A stretch of DNA of 64,000 nucleotides from Vitellaria paradoxa (GCA_019916065.1 CM034240.1:19887894-19951893), one strand, 5' to 3'; counted from the first letter of the stretch, positions 1-11,999 are shown. Made by a program: numbers and translations. The notes: generated from the sequence alone by a model not told the origin.

Positions 1-3000
1 AATTATTTACAAATGTATTGTTTTAAATATGAAATTATTTATGAAAAAATAAAATTAACTTTAAAACTTTATAATTTTAAATAAGAATTTAATTTTAATA
101 AATTTACAACATATTTAATTGGATATCAATTTTATTTTATTTTTTATTCGTGCGGGATGTGTGTTATTTTATTTTTTATTCGTGTGATTTGTATTATGTT
201 ATCTTATTTTTTTGCTAAAAGGTGCTAATTATCTTTTTGGTACATTTAGTGAAGTAAATAATAATTTTTTATAACTTTTGAGTATTTAGTAAAATTTTTA
301 ACAACTTTTAATAATTTTTAATAATTTTTGATAATTTTTAATAACTTTTGACAATTTTTATAAATTTTTAGTAATTTTTGAGCTGAGCAAGTTACTATAA
401 TTGAGTATAAAATTAACAAAAATTGATATTTTGCTAAACATTCAAAGAGCAACTTTTGATAGTTCTTTTCGTTGATTTTTACCCCTCCAAACAATTTTCA
501 ATTTGAGTGATTGAATTTCTGTTATTTTCTTTTGAAAAATAATAATTAAAATATTTAATTTTTAATTTTTTAAAAATAAAATATGTACTATTTGGCATAA
601 TGTAAAATATTAAAAATTCTAAAAATTTTAAAAAATTATTTATAATTCACAAATTATTTTTAATTACTTTACTTTTTATCGGTCCAAACGTTCGGGGCCC
701 ATTGGCTGACCAAAAAATATCAAAAGTGACCAAATTTTAATTATTTTTTGTACTTTTCTTCAATAAAATTTTAACATATATCATTTTTATACACATCTTT
801 ATACTTTTATTATACTTTTTCCTCAACTTTTTTTCAATCAAACAATCATGTAATAAGCATTCTTCTCAATTACATATTATTTTTAAACTGGACAGATAGC
901 ACCCCTCCTTGAAATATGATTGGCACTTCCTTAAAATGCCTTTCCATTTAAGAATTATTTTGCTGTGGCTTTATCAGTAGTCGTCGTGGTCCGGCAAAAT
1001 GGTAATTATAGAGAATCTAAAGGGCTGAAAGAGAGCGAACGCCATGCAAGTGGGTCCAAAATCCTGGAACGCCACGGGAGCAATACGTGTACAGAGTTAT
1101 GGAGCTCAGAGTCTTGGCGGCTCGCCACATACACCACGGACACGCCTCCCTAAAACCAAGCGCATTCTTCGCACACGCGCCCGAGACCAACAAGCCCGCA
1201 GTAAGGGGGCGTTTGGCAGTCAAATCTTTAGCAAAAAATATCCACTTTTAATTTTTGAATTTTGACAAATCACCAACTTTTAATATTTTTTAACTTTATT
1301 ATAATAATTTCTTAACTTAAAGTCAAAATAAAATTATTAAAAATTACTCAGAGTTATTTAAAAAATATTAAAAATTACCAAAATTTTTACTTAGCATCCA
1401 AAAGTTAAAAAGAATTATCAAAAATTATTATTTACTTCGTTAAGTACGACTAAAATTATAATTAATAACTTTTAATAAAAAATCTTAAAAATTACTAAAA
1501 ACTATCCCTAAAACACTGCTTATAGAAGAGAGCGTGTGGGTAGATGAGAGAGTGAGAAAAGAACAGTGGCCGCCCACGTTGGCCACTCCCGGTTTTGTGG
1601 AATTCTGACAATGGTTTTGGAAGTGTGAGGGAACTGTGGGCGCCCTTTGATCTGTCTCCGCCCTCTGGTTTTGGCTGTCCCCATCTTTTTCTTATCCAAC
1701 AAGCGCGGAGCCGACCCATTTTTCTTAATTTCCAATCTATCAATTTCCTCTTTCTTTTTCTTCGGGGTACGTTTAGTTAGTTAAATTTTGACTAAAAAGT
1801 ATAATAAAAATAAAAAAATATGAGTAAAAATAATGTGTTAAAATTTTGTTTAAATAAATTATAAAAAGTAATTAAAATTTAATAATTTTTGATAAAATTT
1901 AATAAGCTAAAGAGACCTTTCTCTTTTTCTTTCATGTACTTCCACTGTAAAACTTGATTTGAGAATAAAAAGTTCTGGTCTTTTTTCTTTTTCTTTTTTC
2001 ACATTTGATTTGCAACTTTATTTATTTATAATATTGCCTCTTGCAATAAAATATTTTGAGTATATTTAGAGTGATAAAAAAAAAAGATAAAATGAGATAA
2101 GGTGAGATATGTTATAGGTTTGTAATTAGTGTAGTGAGGTAAAAAGTAAATAATTTTAAAATTTTTTTATTATTTTTTAAAAATTTTTTGTTACTCTAAT
2201 AGAGCCTCTATATATGTCCTGTTTAGAAGATTAATTTTTTAAAATATGTTAAAATTTTTTTAAACATTTACTAACTTTTGCAAATTTTTGATTTTTTTTA
2301 TTCTTCGTGTATTTATTTTAAAATTTTAAATTTTATAAATTTTTATCAACTTTTACTAATTTTTATCTACTATTGTCAATTTTCTAACCATTTTTTTGAT
2401 CCGAATCGTTCGAACAATTTAATAAGACAACATCTGAACGGAATAGAAAGTTTAAGTTTATTTTTCAAGTGGCAAAAAACAATTGACGCATATAATTTTT
2501 TAAGTTTTTTTATCTTTCAAACGGGACATAAATTACATAGTTAAAATAATTTTTTTTTTTTACTAAAAGAATCAAATAGCTGTGTTATTATGCTACCAAT
2601 TATTCACTGAATTTTTATTTAAAAAACAAAACCAGCTATTTTTTTTATGCTACTAAATATTCGCTGACTTTTTATTTAAAAATCAAAACCTGTGAGTTCT
2701 GAACGTAATTTCTAAACAGAATCACAAAATCGTTTGCATGCGTTTGGAGTGTTAAAACTTGGTGAAAAATTTTTAAGTTTTTTTAATTTTTTTCTAAATT
2801 TTTTCATATAAAAAATTTTTAATTTTTTTCTTGATTTATTAATTTTTATTAATTTTCTCTAATTTTTTTAATTTTTAATTCTTTCAAAAAAGTACACCCG
2901 ATGCTCGAAAATTTAAAATTTATCTACTTTTAATCAAAATTTGACACTCCAAACAAACACTAACATAGTGTTTGATTTGCCAAAAAAGTAAAAATTAATG

Positions 3001-3573
3001 TAAAGTTGACACATAATAAAACGTAATTAAAATTTTGAAAAGAATAATAAAAATTAAATTTTTTTAATATTTTATTGATATCCAAACTTTCCTTAATTTG
3101 AGCGTTGAATTGGTCTTAGTTAACAAAAGACTCATTTTAACCCGCTCATAACTCCGACTTCAAGTATCAAAAGCCTTTTTTTTTTTTTTTTTTAACCTGT
3201 TTTGATAGTTGAAACCCTCCCCTGGGGGTTGTCTGTTTTCACCATCTAGAAAGGGTGAGCATCTTCCGATATAATTCAAAAATTATAATTTTTATAACTA
3301 AATTGATTATTTTTTTAAATTAAATTGATAACTAAATTAATAAAAAAATGTACTAACTGAATATTAATCAAATTAAAATTTATCAATTTAGTTATATAGG
3401 CTTATAAATTTAAATTTTTTTTATAATTTAATTATAGAGATAAAATAATAATTTTAATATAAGTTTTACTTGAGACTTACAATGAATATTTAATATCATA
3501 ATGATTTATTATTTTTCTATAACTTGGAAATTTTAAAAGATAAAATTATTTACAGAAGTGAATATTTAGGTTA
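1..3573. other. AT-rich intergenic DNA, no supported gene
   Basis: No coding frame here has conserved motifs. The stretch is dominated by runs of A and T and by recurring short phrases of the type TAATTTTTGATAATTTT (for example 250-380, 1270-1500, 2230-2400). These look like decayed MITE or low-complexity DNA. Two islands of higher GC (about 965-1225 and 1530-1750) contain short open frames on both strands. None resembles a known protein, and the frames overlap each other antiparallel, as expected by chance. Each island is followed by a phrase such as GGGGGCGTTTGGCAG or CGGGGTACGTTTAG, typical of the ends of small non-autonomous plant transposons. Confidence 0.6.
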
Positions 3574-3578
3574 ATTAT

Positions 3579-4214
3579 TGATAATGGTGAAATTTTGTGG
3601 TTCTCGATCTGAACTTCCAAGAACTTAATCCACTGTAAACTATGAAAATCTGTCCACCGTGAATACCTGTGTGGTGTTTGTCAAAGATTCTCTGATATTT
3701 AAGTTAGTGAAAATACTTTGAAATCAATTTAGTAGAGTAACCGTAAGGTAAAAAGTTATGTATCTGTGAGGATAAAGCTGTTCTCTATTTATAAGGATAT
3801 GTTGTAGGTTTGTGGATGAGACCAAATGGGAAATCATCCTTGATTTATCGAGATTTCCTTATTTGGATAAGGAAAATATTGGATTAATATATATTAGATT
3901 TGGTAACAATTCTGAGTGGATGGTGATTACCATTTCATAGCTGAGAGTCCCAAGATTTGGTTAATCATACCCCGAGTTTGCTATACTAATATGCTGGCCT
4001 TTAGATTTTCCTCTCTGAAATAGCTCAAATTTTAGAAAGGCTCTGTTTGACCGACCCTCAGTCTTAAGAGTCAGTTCGCCCAACTTAGAGAGCTCGGCCT
4101 AAGCTTGTCTGACCTACCAAGCTCAAAAGGTCAGCTCATCCTCTCTGAGACTCCCCTGATCCCATTAAGGGGCTTTTATGTCATTTGAAATAAACACAAA
4201 AATCTATTTCATCA
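3579..4214 (-). repeat. 3' LTR of the Tat-type element
   Basis: This is the 636-bp partner of 14293-14929, with the same TG...CA termini and the ATTAT duplication at 3574-3578. The two LTRs share long blocks (for example TAAGGATAT followed by TGTAGGTTTGTGGATGAGAC) but differ at many positions, so the insertion is old. The sequence just inside the LTR in element orientation (4215-4232 on the plus strand, complement rich in A and G) is the probable polypurine tract. Confidence 0.92.
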
Positions 4215-4469
4215 TTTATTCTCGATTCTCTTAGGTCCCCAAATGGACCTGAGGGAATCTGACGGTTGAGCCGCTTTCAGGCCACACGCACATTTAATGC
4301 GCGTCAGTTCTTGTCATTATATCAGCATGCATACAGGTTTCCATTTTCTTTCTTGTTGCCACGTGTCGACAGGGATACAATTTTCGTATTTGTGATAACT
4401 CACATCCGTTTGATCCAAGCCATAGGAATTCAATCTGAGTCATTTATTTTAAAAATCGTCTCCCATTTA

Positions 4470-4766
4470 TGTGAGGGACCTGCTTGTGAGGGATTCTGCC
4501 TGTGGGAGAGTGAAGCGGGAGGTGAAGCAGAGAAGCAATGTCTCCCATCCCATATCGCCTGGGTCGTGGAAGGAAGTTGCATATATGTAATATTCGATAT
4601 CAATCTAGTACCTTGTATTTTAAAGTCGTGAGGGCAATGGGTTCAGTGGAAACTCCAAGGTTAAGCGTGTTCCAGTGGGAGTAGTACTAGGATGGGTGAC
4701 CTCTTGGGAAATAGCTTACCAAGCCAAAGCAGACAATATTGTACTATATGGATGTGGGTCGTTACA
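4470..4766 (+). repeat. Left LTR of the Cassandra TRIM, with 5S-like segment
   Basis: The 5S-like part (about 4650-4712) includes CTCCAAGGTTAAGCGTG, matching the internal A-box region of 5S rRNA genes. It also has ACTAGGATGGGTGACCTC, matching the C-box region. In 5S genes these bind TFIIIA and recruit RNA polymerase III. The flanking 5S halves are absent, so this is an embedded promoter-like segment, not a 5S gene. Confidence 0.9.
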
Positions 4767-4768
4767 AA

Positions 4769-4781
4769 TGGTATTAGAGCC
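4769..4781 (+). other. Primer-binding site of the Cassandra TRIM
   Basis: TGGTATTAGAGCC lies two bases after the left LTR. It matches the complement of the 3' end of initiator tRNA-Met (TGGTATCAGAGCC), with one C-to-T change. It is the usual primer for Cassandra and many copia elements. Confidence 0.9.
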
Positions 4782-4911
4782 AATACCCAGCCGGAAATGT
4801 GGGATCACGCGTGGGCCCCACGTGTTGGGGATCTGCCTGTGAGGGACTCTGCCTGCGGGAGAGTGAAATAGGAGGCCACGCGGGGACGCGTGCCCTGTAA
4901 GGAAGGAGGAT

Positions 4912-5209
4912 TGTGAGGGACCTGCCCGTGAGAGACTCTGCCTATGGGAGAGTGAAGCGGGAGGTGAAGTAGAGAAGCAATGCCTCCCATCCCACATCGC
5001 TTGGGTCGTGGAAGGAAGTGGCATATATGTAATATTCGATATCAATCTAGTACAACACGTTTTAAAGCCGTGAGGGCACTGGGTTCAGTGGGAACTCCAG
5101 GGTTAAGCGTGCTCCAATGGGAGCGGTACTAGGATGGGTGACCTCCTGAGAAAAAGCTTACCAAGCCCAAAGCGGACAATATTGTACTATATGGATGCGG
5201 GTCGTTACA
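4912..5209 (+). repeat. Right LTR of the Cassandra TRIM, with 5S-like segment
   Basis: This is the partner of 4470-4766. The 5S-like segment (about 5091-5153) is nearer to the 5S consensus than in the left copy (GGTTAAGCGTGCTC and GATGGGTGACCTCCTG). The LTR pair differs at a scatter of positions, for example CTTGTATT versus ACACGTTT near 4610 and 5055. This points to an insertion that is old, though younger than the host Tat copy. Confidence 0.9.
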
Positions 5210-5519
5210 ATTTATTTGTTCTAGTAGCTTCATTTTTCCACTTTCTTGCTTAATCCATTTTCGCCATTATCACATCTACAAGTCTCACAAAGAGTGTTCA
5301 TCTTCTCCTGGTACGCGTCTTCCAACTCTTCCAGTTTCTTTGATTTCTACTCGTTTTATGCTTTGGTTTTTTACTTCTTGTTTGTGGCTCTATTGGAGAG
5401 AGAATAGGCTTCTGAGCATAATAGGGTTTATAAAGTATTTCACAAATTCGTCTGTACTCTTTTAATCTCTGAATACTACCACTATAGGTTACAAACCCTA
5501 GTAGCTTCTGAAAATATGA

Positions 5520-7665
5520 CCTCTCGTCGAAGCTGGATCTCCTTAAGGAGAATGATGAATCCCTTTCTGATAAACCTCCTCCAATGAGACCTGATGCCCC
5601 CAGCTCTTCATCTGTTCGTGGTCCCGAATCTTCTGTGAGTTTCCCCATTCTCATCATAAGGGGACATTAACGTCAGGGAGGAGAAACCTCAACCTCAACT
5701 GTGCCGGGATTCATTCGATGATCGACAAGTCCAAACTCAAGAAACTTTTGAAGGCCTTCTAACCCTCCAAAACACTTGTCCTACTGGTGGCAAGCACTTA
5801 AGGATTATGCCTGCTCCCCATTGATGTCTAAGGTCGTCACCCTATATAAAGCCGCCATGTTAAGTGGGTTTTGGTTCCCACTGGCGCGTCGGATCAAAGA
5901 GGTATTAGCCAGACTTAATTTAAACCTAGCTCAGCTCACGCCAAATAGCTGAAAAATCCTAGTTGGCTGTGTTGTTATTTGAAAAGCTGCTACGAACGAG
6001 CACATCATAGTGTGTGAGTTCATCCACTGCTACAAAGCTGTCAAAGCAAGCTAGGGCTGGTATTACTTTTCAACTTGAGCGAAAGACTTCAATCTGGTGA
6101 TTGGCTATCCTTCCTCTGTTAAGCATTGGAAGGACCATTTCTTTTTCCTGTATGGGGACAATTAGGAGTTTTATCCGTGAGAGATAGAAGAGGATAAGAA
6201 TACCCATTATCCCTAGCCTGGATTCAATCGAGCAAAGCGGGTATGCTAATTACCCTAGCTAGAGCTCAACTTAGCTGTATTCCTTTTATTCCTTTAGTTA
6301 GTATAATCCTGACTTCACATTATTACCTCGTTCAGCTACCCCTTAGGTGTCCGAGGAACAATCAGAGAGAATAAAGCTCGCCCAAAACTACACTGACCAT
6401 TATTTTAGCGTTTTGGTAACAGCGAAGAGTTTGGTGGAGCATATACTTCATCCCGAGTCGAACTTATAAGCTCTTAAGATTGAATGTGATAAGAAATAAG
6501 TTCTTTATTAGTTTTACTTCTTGCCCTTTTATGCACTACTAATACATTTTTTCATGTATTTTCAAACACCGACATTTCTATTGCTGACTTCTCTTGCTCC
6601 GCCGAAGGGATAAAGGTCAACAAAGAGAAGTATAAAGGGTTGAGCAAATGGTCTTCTAGGTTGAAATCGAGGCCTTCCAAGAGGCTCAAAGTGGTTAGCT
6701 CGAGTCTCAGGTCCCTCGAAAAAAAGACCCCTTGATGTGGATTCTAAGGACAATGATCCCATTTCAACATTAATGCAGGAGCATTCCCAAGACGTTACTC
6801 TATCGGGCTCGGTCATCCCCCAGCAGGAAGTTCTTCTCTCTCCACCTTCTTTGGGCAGCCAAGCAGAGTTCGAGGTAAGCATCAAGCCATCCAAATCGGC
6901 AAATACTGTAAATGATTTCGAGTTGACTGGTAAAAGGATAGAGAGTATCATTACTCCTATCAACCTGGCTCGATTGAGGGAGATTTCATCGACCCAGTTG
7001 GTCAAGAATATAGCTTACAACCTTGCCAATGTATGACTTCTTGCTTTTTTTTTTTGGCAGGGTATTTGTTTGTTATTTTCTTTTTTTTTATTGGTATCCT
7101 GAGGTTATGCTCTGGTTAGCCAAGCTTGGGACTCAATACCTAAAGACTAGTCGCAACTTCAACTAGGCTAGCAAGAACGAGCTTTTTCAAGCTAAGATTT
7201 CTCCTCTAGAGGAAGAACTAGAAAATGCCCATGCTGAAGCTCTTGTGGCCGTAGCTAGTCAGATGGCCACCCTAAATGCCTAGAATGAGACAATTGCCAA
7301 AGTAGAGGGTCTTGGGCAAGCTCTGGTAGTGCAATCAAAGCTAACAAGGTAGGACTCAGAGAAGGCTGCGGAGCCTACCAGGCAACTTGAGGAGCTTAAA
7401 GACCAGGTCGATGATTAGAAGGCTAAGGCTGTTAAGGACTTTAAAGATAATGGCGAGACTCAAGAATGGCTAGCTGAAACCTTTGAGGATGCCAAGATGG
7501 AATTCTCAAGTTTTATCCTGACCTAAACCTCTCTAAGGTTGTTTTCGTGGGAGAGGCGGCTGTTTCTCCATCGAGTGAGAAGGGTGATGCGGACGCAGAC
7601 AAAGAGCTTGAGGTCCACTCTAAACAAACTCAAGGTGGCGTGATCGGGTGTGCTCAAGATTAATT
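5520..7665 (+). pseudogene. Antisense gene (aORF) of the Tat-type element, gypsy-type 'putative transposon protein' domain plus coiled coil
   Basis: This plus-strand gene runs opposite to gag-pol inside the same element. About 5560-5650 codes a Ser/Pro-rich start. About 5750-6200 codes a domain with phrases RIKEVLARLNLNLAQLTPN and SSVKHWKDHFFFLYGD. These resemble the plant domain known as putative gypsy-type transposon protein (Pfam Transposase_28, from memory). 6737-7036 is an open Ser-rich stretch. About 7190-7500 is rich in Glu, Ala, Leu and Gln with coiled-coil character (EELENAHAEALVAVASQM). Stops and frameshifts throughout make it a pseudogene. A 3'-UTR-like T-rich region follows to about 7850. 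Antisense genes downstream of integrase are described for Tat elements; their function is unknown. Confidence 0.72.
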
Positions 7666-8089
7666 CTGCCTTAGCTTTACCTTTTTCAATTCTATTGTAC
7701 CCCCTTCTCTTTTGGTTTGTAAAGTTTTTTTTAGAACTCTATTCTTCTTGTAACTTTGACTGGCCCTTGAACCTTTTATGATATTTTGGTTTATTTTACA
7801 TCCTGTAGTCACATTTTTTTCTTTTCTCTTTTTTTTTTTTTTTTAATTTTCGAAGTAAATTGATCAAGTGACCTGAATCTGAACTTGATTAAAGCTTGGC
7901 TACTCTAGTAAGACGAACCTTGTCGAGGCCCTTAGGCTATAGAAATGTAATAGACCATTTTTGGTTAGTCAGTTATTTTGTCGACCAATCTAATGACCAA
8001 CTTCTTATGCCATTAAGTTTTAGTGGACACTACTTTCGTCAGTTTGCTAATGCAAGGGTTTCTCTACCTTGATCGGTCACTCTCGAATA

Positions 8090-8740
8090 GATTGAACTAT
8101 CAATCTGCCCCTTAGCCTGTTTTGGCGTAATAGACAATTATCTTTCATCAGTCGGTTCAATCGACCAAGTTGTCAATCTACCCCTTAGGCTATTTTGGTG
8201 TAGCAGGTAGTTTTTTTCTATCTACCGATCACTCTCATGCCGATCGAGCTATCAATCTGCCCCTTAAGTTCTCTTAGCTTAGCAGGCAGTTTTTCTCTGT
8301 TAGTTAGTCGCTCTTGGATTGACAGAACTGTTGATCTATCCTTTAGATTCTCTTAGCCTAGCAGGCAATTTTCCTCTGCCGGTCAATCGCTCTAGAACCA
8401 ACTAAGCTATCAATCTGCCCCTTAGGCTCTCTTGGCCTAACGAGCAATTTTTCTTCATCGTTTGGTCATTCCCGTGCTAACTAAGTTGTCAATCTACCCC
8501 TTAGACTATTTTGGCCTAGTGGGCAGTTTTTCTTTATAGGTTGGTTGCTCTCGTGCCAACCGAGATATCGATCTGCCCCTTAGACTATCTAAGCTTAGTA
8601 AGTAGTGATCGGCTAAGCTGCTTGATCTACCTCTTAGGCTCTCTTGGTTAAGCGAGTAATTTTCCTCAGTCGATTCATCACTCTCGGGTCGACCAAACTG
8701 TCGATCCACCCCTTAGCTTTGTTGGCCTAGCAGGCGTTCT
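8090..8740. repeat. Minisatellite of about 70-85 bp units inside the Tat-type element
   Basis: The phrase (T)CAATCTGCCCCTTAGGCT recurs about nine times, near 8101, 8183, 8250, 8331, 8410, 8490, 8570, 8620 and 8703. Each copy is followed by a TTGGCCTA-GCAGGCAGTTTTTCT theme and then by GGTC-CTCTCGTGCCAACC-type sequence. Spacing is about 65-85 bp, and the copies differ by substitutions and small indels. The array lies between the antisense gene's 3' end and integrase. Tandem repeats in this position are a known habit of Tat/Ogre-type elements and can seed satellites. Confidence 0.85.
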
Positions 8741-8889
8741 TAGATTATTGGATATGTCAATGCAGTCTTATCATATCAGAAGAGATAATAGCATATGTCG
8801 AAAACATTTTGAAAAACTTTATTAAATACCCAAAAATAAAGAATTCAATCAAAACAGAAAAGTTCACAAATGTTTAAGCATAGTAAATT

Positions 8890-10150
8890 TTTAAATGTTC
8901 GTCTTACCACGAATGATGCAAGCCTCTTCCATTGAGGTCTTTGAACTAGTAGGTTCATTTTCTCGTGTAAGAAGCTATTATATAGGGTCCTTCCCAGTTC
9001 AATCCGAGCTTTCCTTTTCGAGCATCTCTTATTGTCTGGTTCACTATTTTAAGGACCAAGTCTCCAACGTTGAAGCCTTTTAACCTGACCCTCCTACTGT
9101 GGTATTGCTTTATTTTTTGCTGGTAGATTACGACTCCTCAAACAATGGCTTGCAGTCTTTTCTCCTCCACTAGGTCTAGGTCGACCTTTAATGCCTCCTC
9201 GTTTGCTTCAGGATCATATAGCTTAATCCTCGAGTTAGGCAGACCAATCTCAACTGAGATTATCACTTCTATGCTGAAGGTGAGGGAGAATGAGTTATAA
9301 CCGATAAAAGTCTGCTCGATCGTCCTATAGGCCCATAGTATGCTCAGTAGCTCGTCTGCCCACAGTCTTTTTGCCTTGTCAAGGCTGGTCTTGATGATCT
9401 TCAAGAGTGATCTATTGGTCACTTTCACCTGACCATCGGCTTAGGGATGCTTGGGAGATAAATAGTGGTAGTGGATGCTGAGCTTCTCACAAAACTCATC
9501 AAACAGGCTTCCTTCAAATTATTTTTTGTTATCAGTCACCATAACCCTCAGAATTCTAAATCTACAGACGATTCCTACCATAAGAATTTTTTATGTTTTG
9601 CTCCGTTATGTTTGACAAGGCCCCGGCCTTAACCCATTTGATGAAGTAGTCAATAGTTACCATAACGACTTTATTTGGCCTTTACCAAAGGGAAAGGAAC
9701 CGACAATATCAATTCCTCATTGGGCAAAAGGCCAGGGACTTTGAATCAGGATCAACTCCTGAGTTGGCAGCCTTGGGACATTGGTGAACCTCTGACACTT
9801 GTCACATTTTCTCACCAGATTATAGGCATCTTTTTTAATGGTCTGCCAGTAGTACACAGCTCATAGGACCTTCTTAGCCAGCCTTTTTCACCCTGAGTGA
9901 TTCTTACAGACTTCTTTATGGATTTCCCTTATGATATAGTCTGTCTCTTTTTCATTTGCATGTTGGAGCAGTAGTATTATGTGACCCCTTCTACAAAGAA
10001 TACCATTGATCGATATGTACTGCAATCTTTTTCATTCATTTTGATCTTCAAGAATGAGTCCTTTCTCTAAATAATCACTAGCCGGTTTTGCCCGCAAAGC
10101 CTCAACCTCGATTTGCTATGCCTTTGGCATTCAGATGGTTAGGGAATTAA
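8890..10150 (-). pseudogene. Decayed integrase of the Tat-type element
   Basis: 9428-9138 encodes an uninterrupted stretch with TNRSLLKIIKTSLDKAKRLW, LWAYRT and VEIGLPNSRI, the end of the core and the linker of Tat-type integrases. Downstream (about 9110-8900) a C-terminal GKLGLNWEGPY-like phrase is readable, matching the usual GKL-P-WEGPY module. Zinc-binding and core parts upstream (about 10150-9450) are scattered over frames. No chromodomain is seen, as expected for Tat elements. Confidence 0.85.
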
Positions 10151-10249
10151 GTATCTTCATTGGTTGTTCCTTCAAAGAAGCAATTCTAGAGAGTCAATCA
10201 GCCTCCTCGTTGTCCAATTTAGAGACTCTCTCTAGCTTTATCTTGGAAA

Positions 10250-11990
10250 ATTTCTTAGCCAAATCTTTGGCCACTTGACAGTACTCCACCATACTTTATT
10301 CCCTACCTTCGTATTCCCCTATACCTGCTTTACCATAAATTGGGAGTCACTTCGCACAACTACCTGGTCTGTACCCATTTTTCAAGTAATCCAAGGGCCT
10401 GCTATTAGGGTTTCATCCTCTGCCTCATTGTTGGAAGGGAAAATTATGAACTTCAGGTGAGACTAGCACAATACCTACCCGGCTTGCCTCCTGAGTTGAC
10501 GAACCATTTACATTCAAAATCCAAATCTGTTCAGAGGCTTCTTCCTTGAATGGAGCATCGGTCGTAGCTGTGAATTCTGCAACGGAAGTCCACTGCTGCT
10601 TGCCCCTTAATGGCAGTCTTACTCAGACAGGGCATCGATTATAGCTGTGAATTCTGTAATGAAGTGCGCTACTGTTTACCCCTTAATGGCCAGTCATGGT
10701 CTATACTGGATGTCAACTTGGCTGAGCTCGATTGACCACTAGAGCAACCTTCCCAGTGTCTTTGGTTTGTGGAGGATTTTCTTCAAGGGCTGATTAGGCA
10801 AAACCACGATGGTGTGAGCTTGAAAGTATGCCCTCAGCCTTCGTGCTGCTATAACTAGAGCAAAGGCAAGTAATTCCATCTTTGGGTATCATTCTGTTGC
10901 CCCTCTGAGTGCTCAGTTGGTGTAGTATATTGGCTTTTGCACCCTATTCTCTTCCTTTACTAATGCCAAGCTAACTATCATTACAGATACCGTCAGTAGA
11001 GGTAAAGCTCCTTTCCAGGAGTGGTCATTCTGAGCAAAGAAACTATGCCCAAATAATGTTTCAACTGTTGGAAAGTCTCCTCACATTTGGCAATCCACTC
11101 GAAAGCTTTCATTAGGATCTTGAAGAATGAAAGACACTTATCTAAAGACCTCGAGATGAATCTGTTGATGGCAATACTGCGGTCTATTAGCCTTTGCACT
11201 TATTTGGTCGACTAAGGGAACTGTATCACTGGGATCACCCGAACCGTCTCTGGGTTTGCTTCAATACTTTAGCTACACACCATGAAACTGAAAAACTCCT
11301 CAGAGGTCACTCCAAAAGCACATTTTACTGGATTCAATTTTATTTGAAACCTCTTGAAAGTATTGAACATCTCCTCCAGATCTGCCACATGATTGGAAGC
11401 CTATTTTTTTTTATCAGTATGTCATCGATATACACTTCCACATTTCGATCGATCTGCGACTTGAACATTGGGCTAACTAGCCTCTGGTATGTCGCCCCAA
11501 CATTTTTCAAGTCGAACGGCATGACGTCGTAATAATACAGGCCCCGGTTAGTGACAAAAACTGTGTGTTCCTGGTCTTACTCGACCATTCGGATCTAGTT
11601 ATAATATGAAAAATCATCCATAAAAAAAGTACCTAATGGCCGACTATTGAATTCACCAACAAATCAATAGCAAGAAGGGCAAAGTTATCTTTAGGGTAGG
11701 CTTTATTTAAATTGAAAAATCCTCCACTTTCCGTTAAACTTCTTGACCATCACCGCATTGAAGAGCCAGGAAGGATAGTGCACCTCCCTGATGAATTTAG
11801 CTTTGAGTAATATCTCCATTTCCTCAGTTACTGATTCATTTCGCTCTAGGGTGAAGAATCTTCTCTTCTATTTAATTTACTGAGATCCTGGAGAAATGTT
11901 CAGGTGGTGGGCCATTACCTTGGTGTCAATGAGGACCAAATAAATACACCTGAGTTCTGCCTTAGGAATTGTTTGAGCTCTTTTTTCTAC
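10250..11990 (-). pseudogene. pol: Decayed reverse transcriptase and RNase H of the Tat-type element
   Basis: The best-preserved RT block is 11522-11340, with MPFDLKNVGATYQR followed by the catalytic YIDD (about 11433-11419), which is intact. 11199-10993 gives the thumb/connection region, with the typical phrase FISRSLDKCLSFFKIL and further on EAFQ-type and ELYLY motifs. RNase H homology continues through about 10900-10250. Many in-frame stops separate the blocks, so the enzyme is dead despite the intact catalytic motif. Known role of the family: copying element RNA into DNA. Confidence 0.88.
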
Positions 11991-11999
11991 TGATCGACA

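Larger units (their letters stand above)
4470..5209 (+). mobile_element. Cassandra-type TRIM retrotransposon, complete, nested in the Tat element
   Basis: Two LTRs, 4470-4766 (297 bp) and 4912-5209 (298 bp), start TGTGAGGGACC and end GTTACA. They enclose a 145-bp internal region with a primer-binding site and a purine tract (AAGGAAGGAGGA, 4900-4911). A perfect 5-bp duplication ATTTA flanks the unit (4465-4469 and 5210-5214). Each LTR carries a 5S-rRNA-like segment, the hallmark of Cassandra terminal-repeat retrotransposons in miniature. There is no coding capacity, so movement would have needed enzymes from another element. The unit sits between the Tat antisense gene and the Tat 3' LTR. Confidence 0.94.

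Noticed and set aside
965..1265. Short proteins in the GC-rich island
   Set aside because: Three overlapping frames on both strands without motif or splice signals, next to a MITE-like edge.
4650..5153. Two 5S rRNA genes
   Set aside because: Only the internal-promoter half of 5S is present, twice, and each copy lies inside an LTR with TG...CA ends and a shared target duplication. They are Cassandra LTR segments.
6562..7005. Minus-strand 147-codon frame in the Tat element
   Set aside because: It is the shadow of the plus-strand antisense-gene frame, which carries the Ser-rich and coiled-coil context. It lacks motifs.
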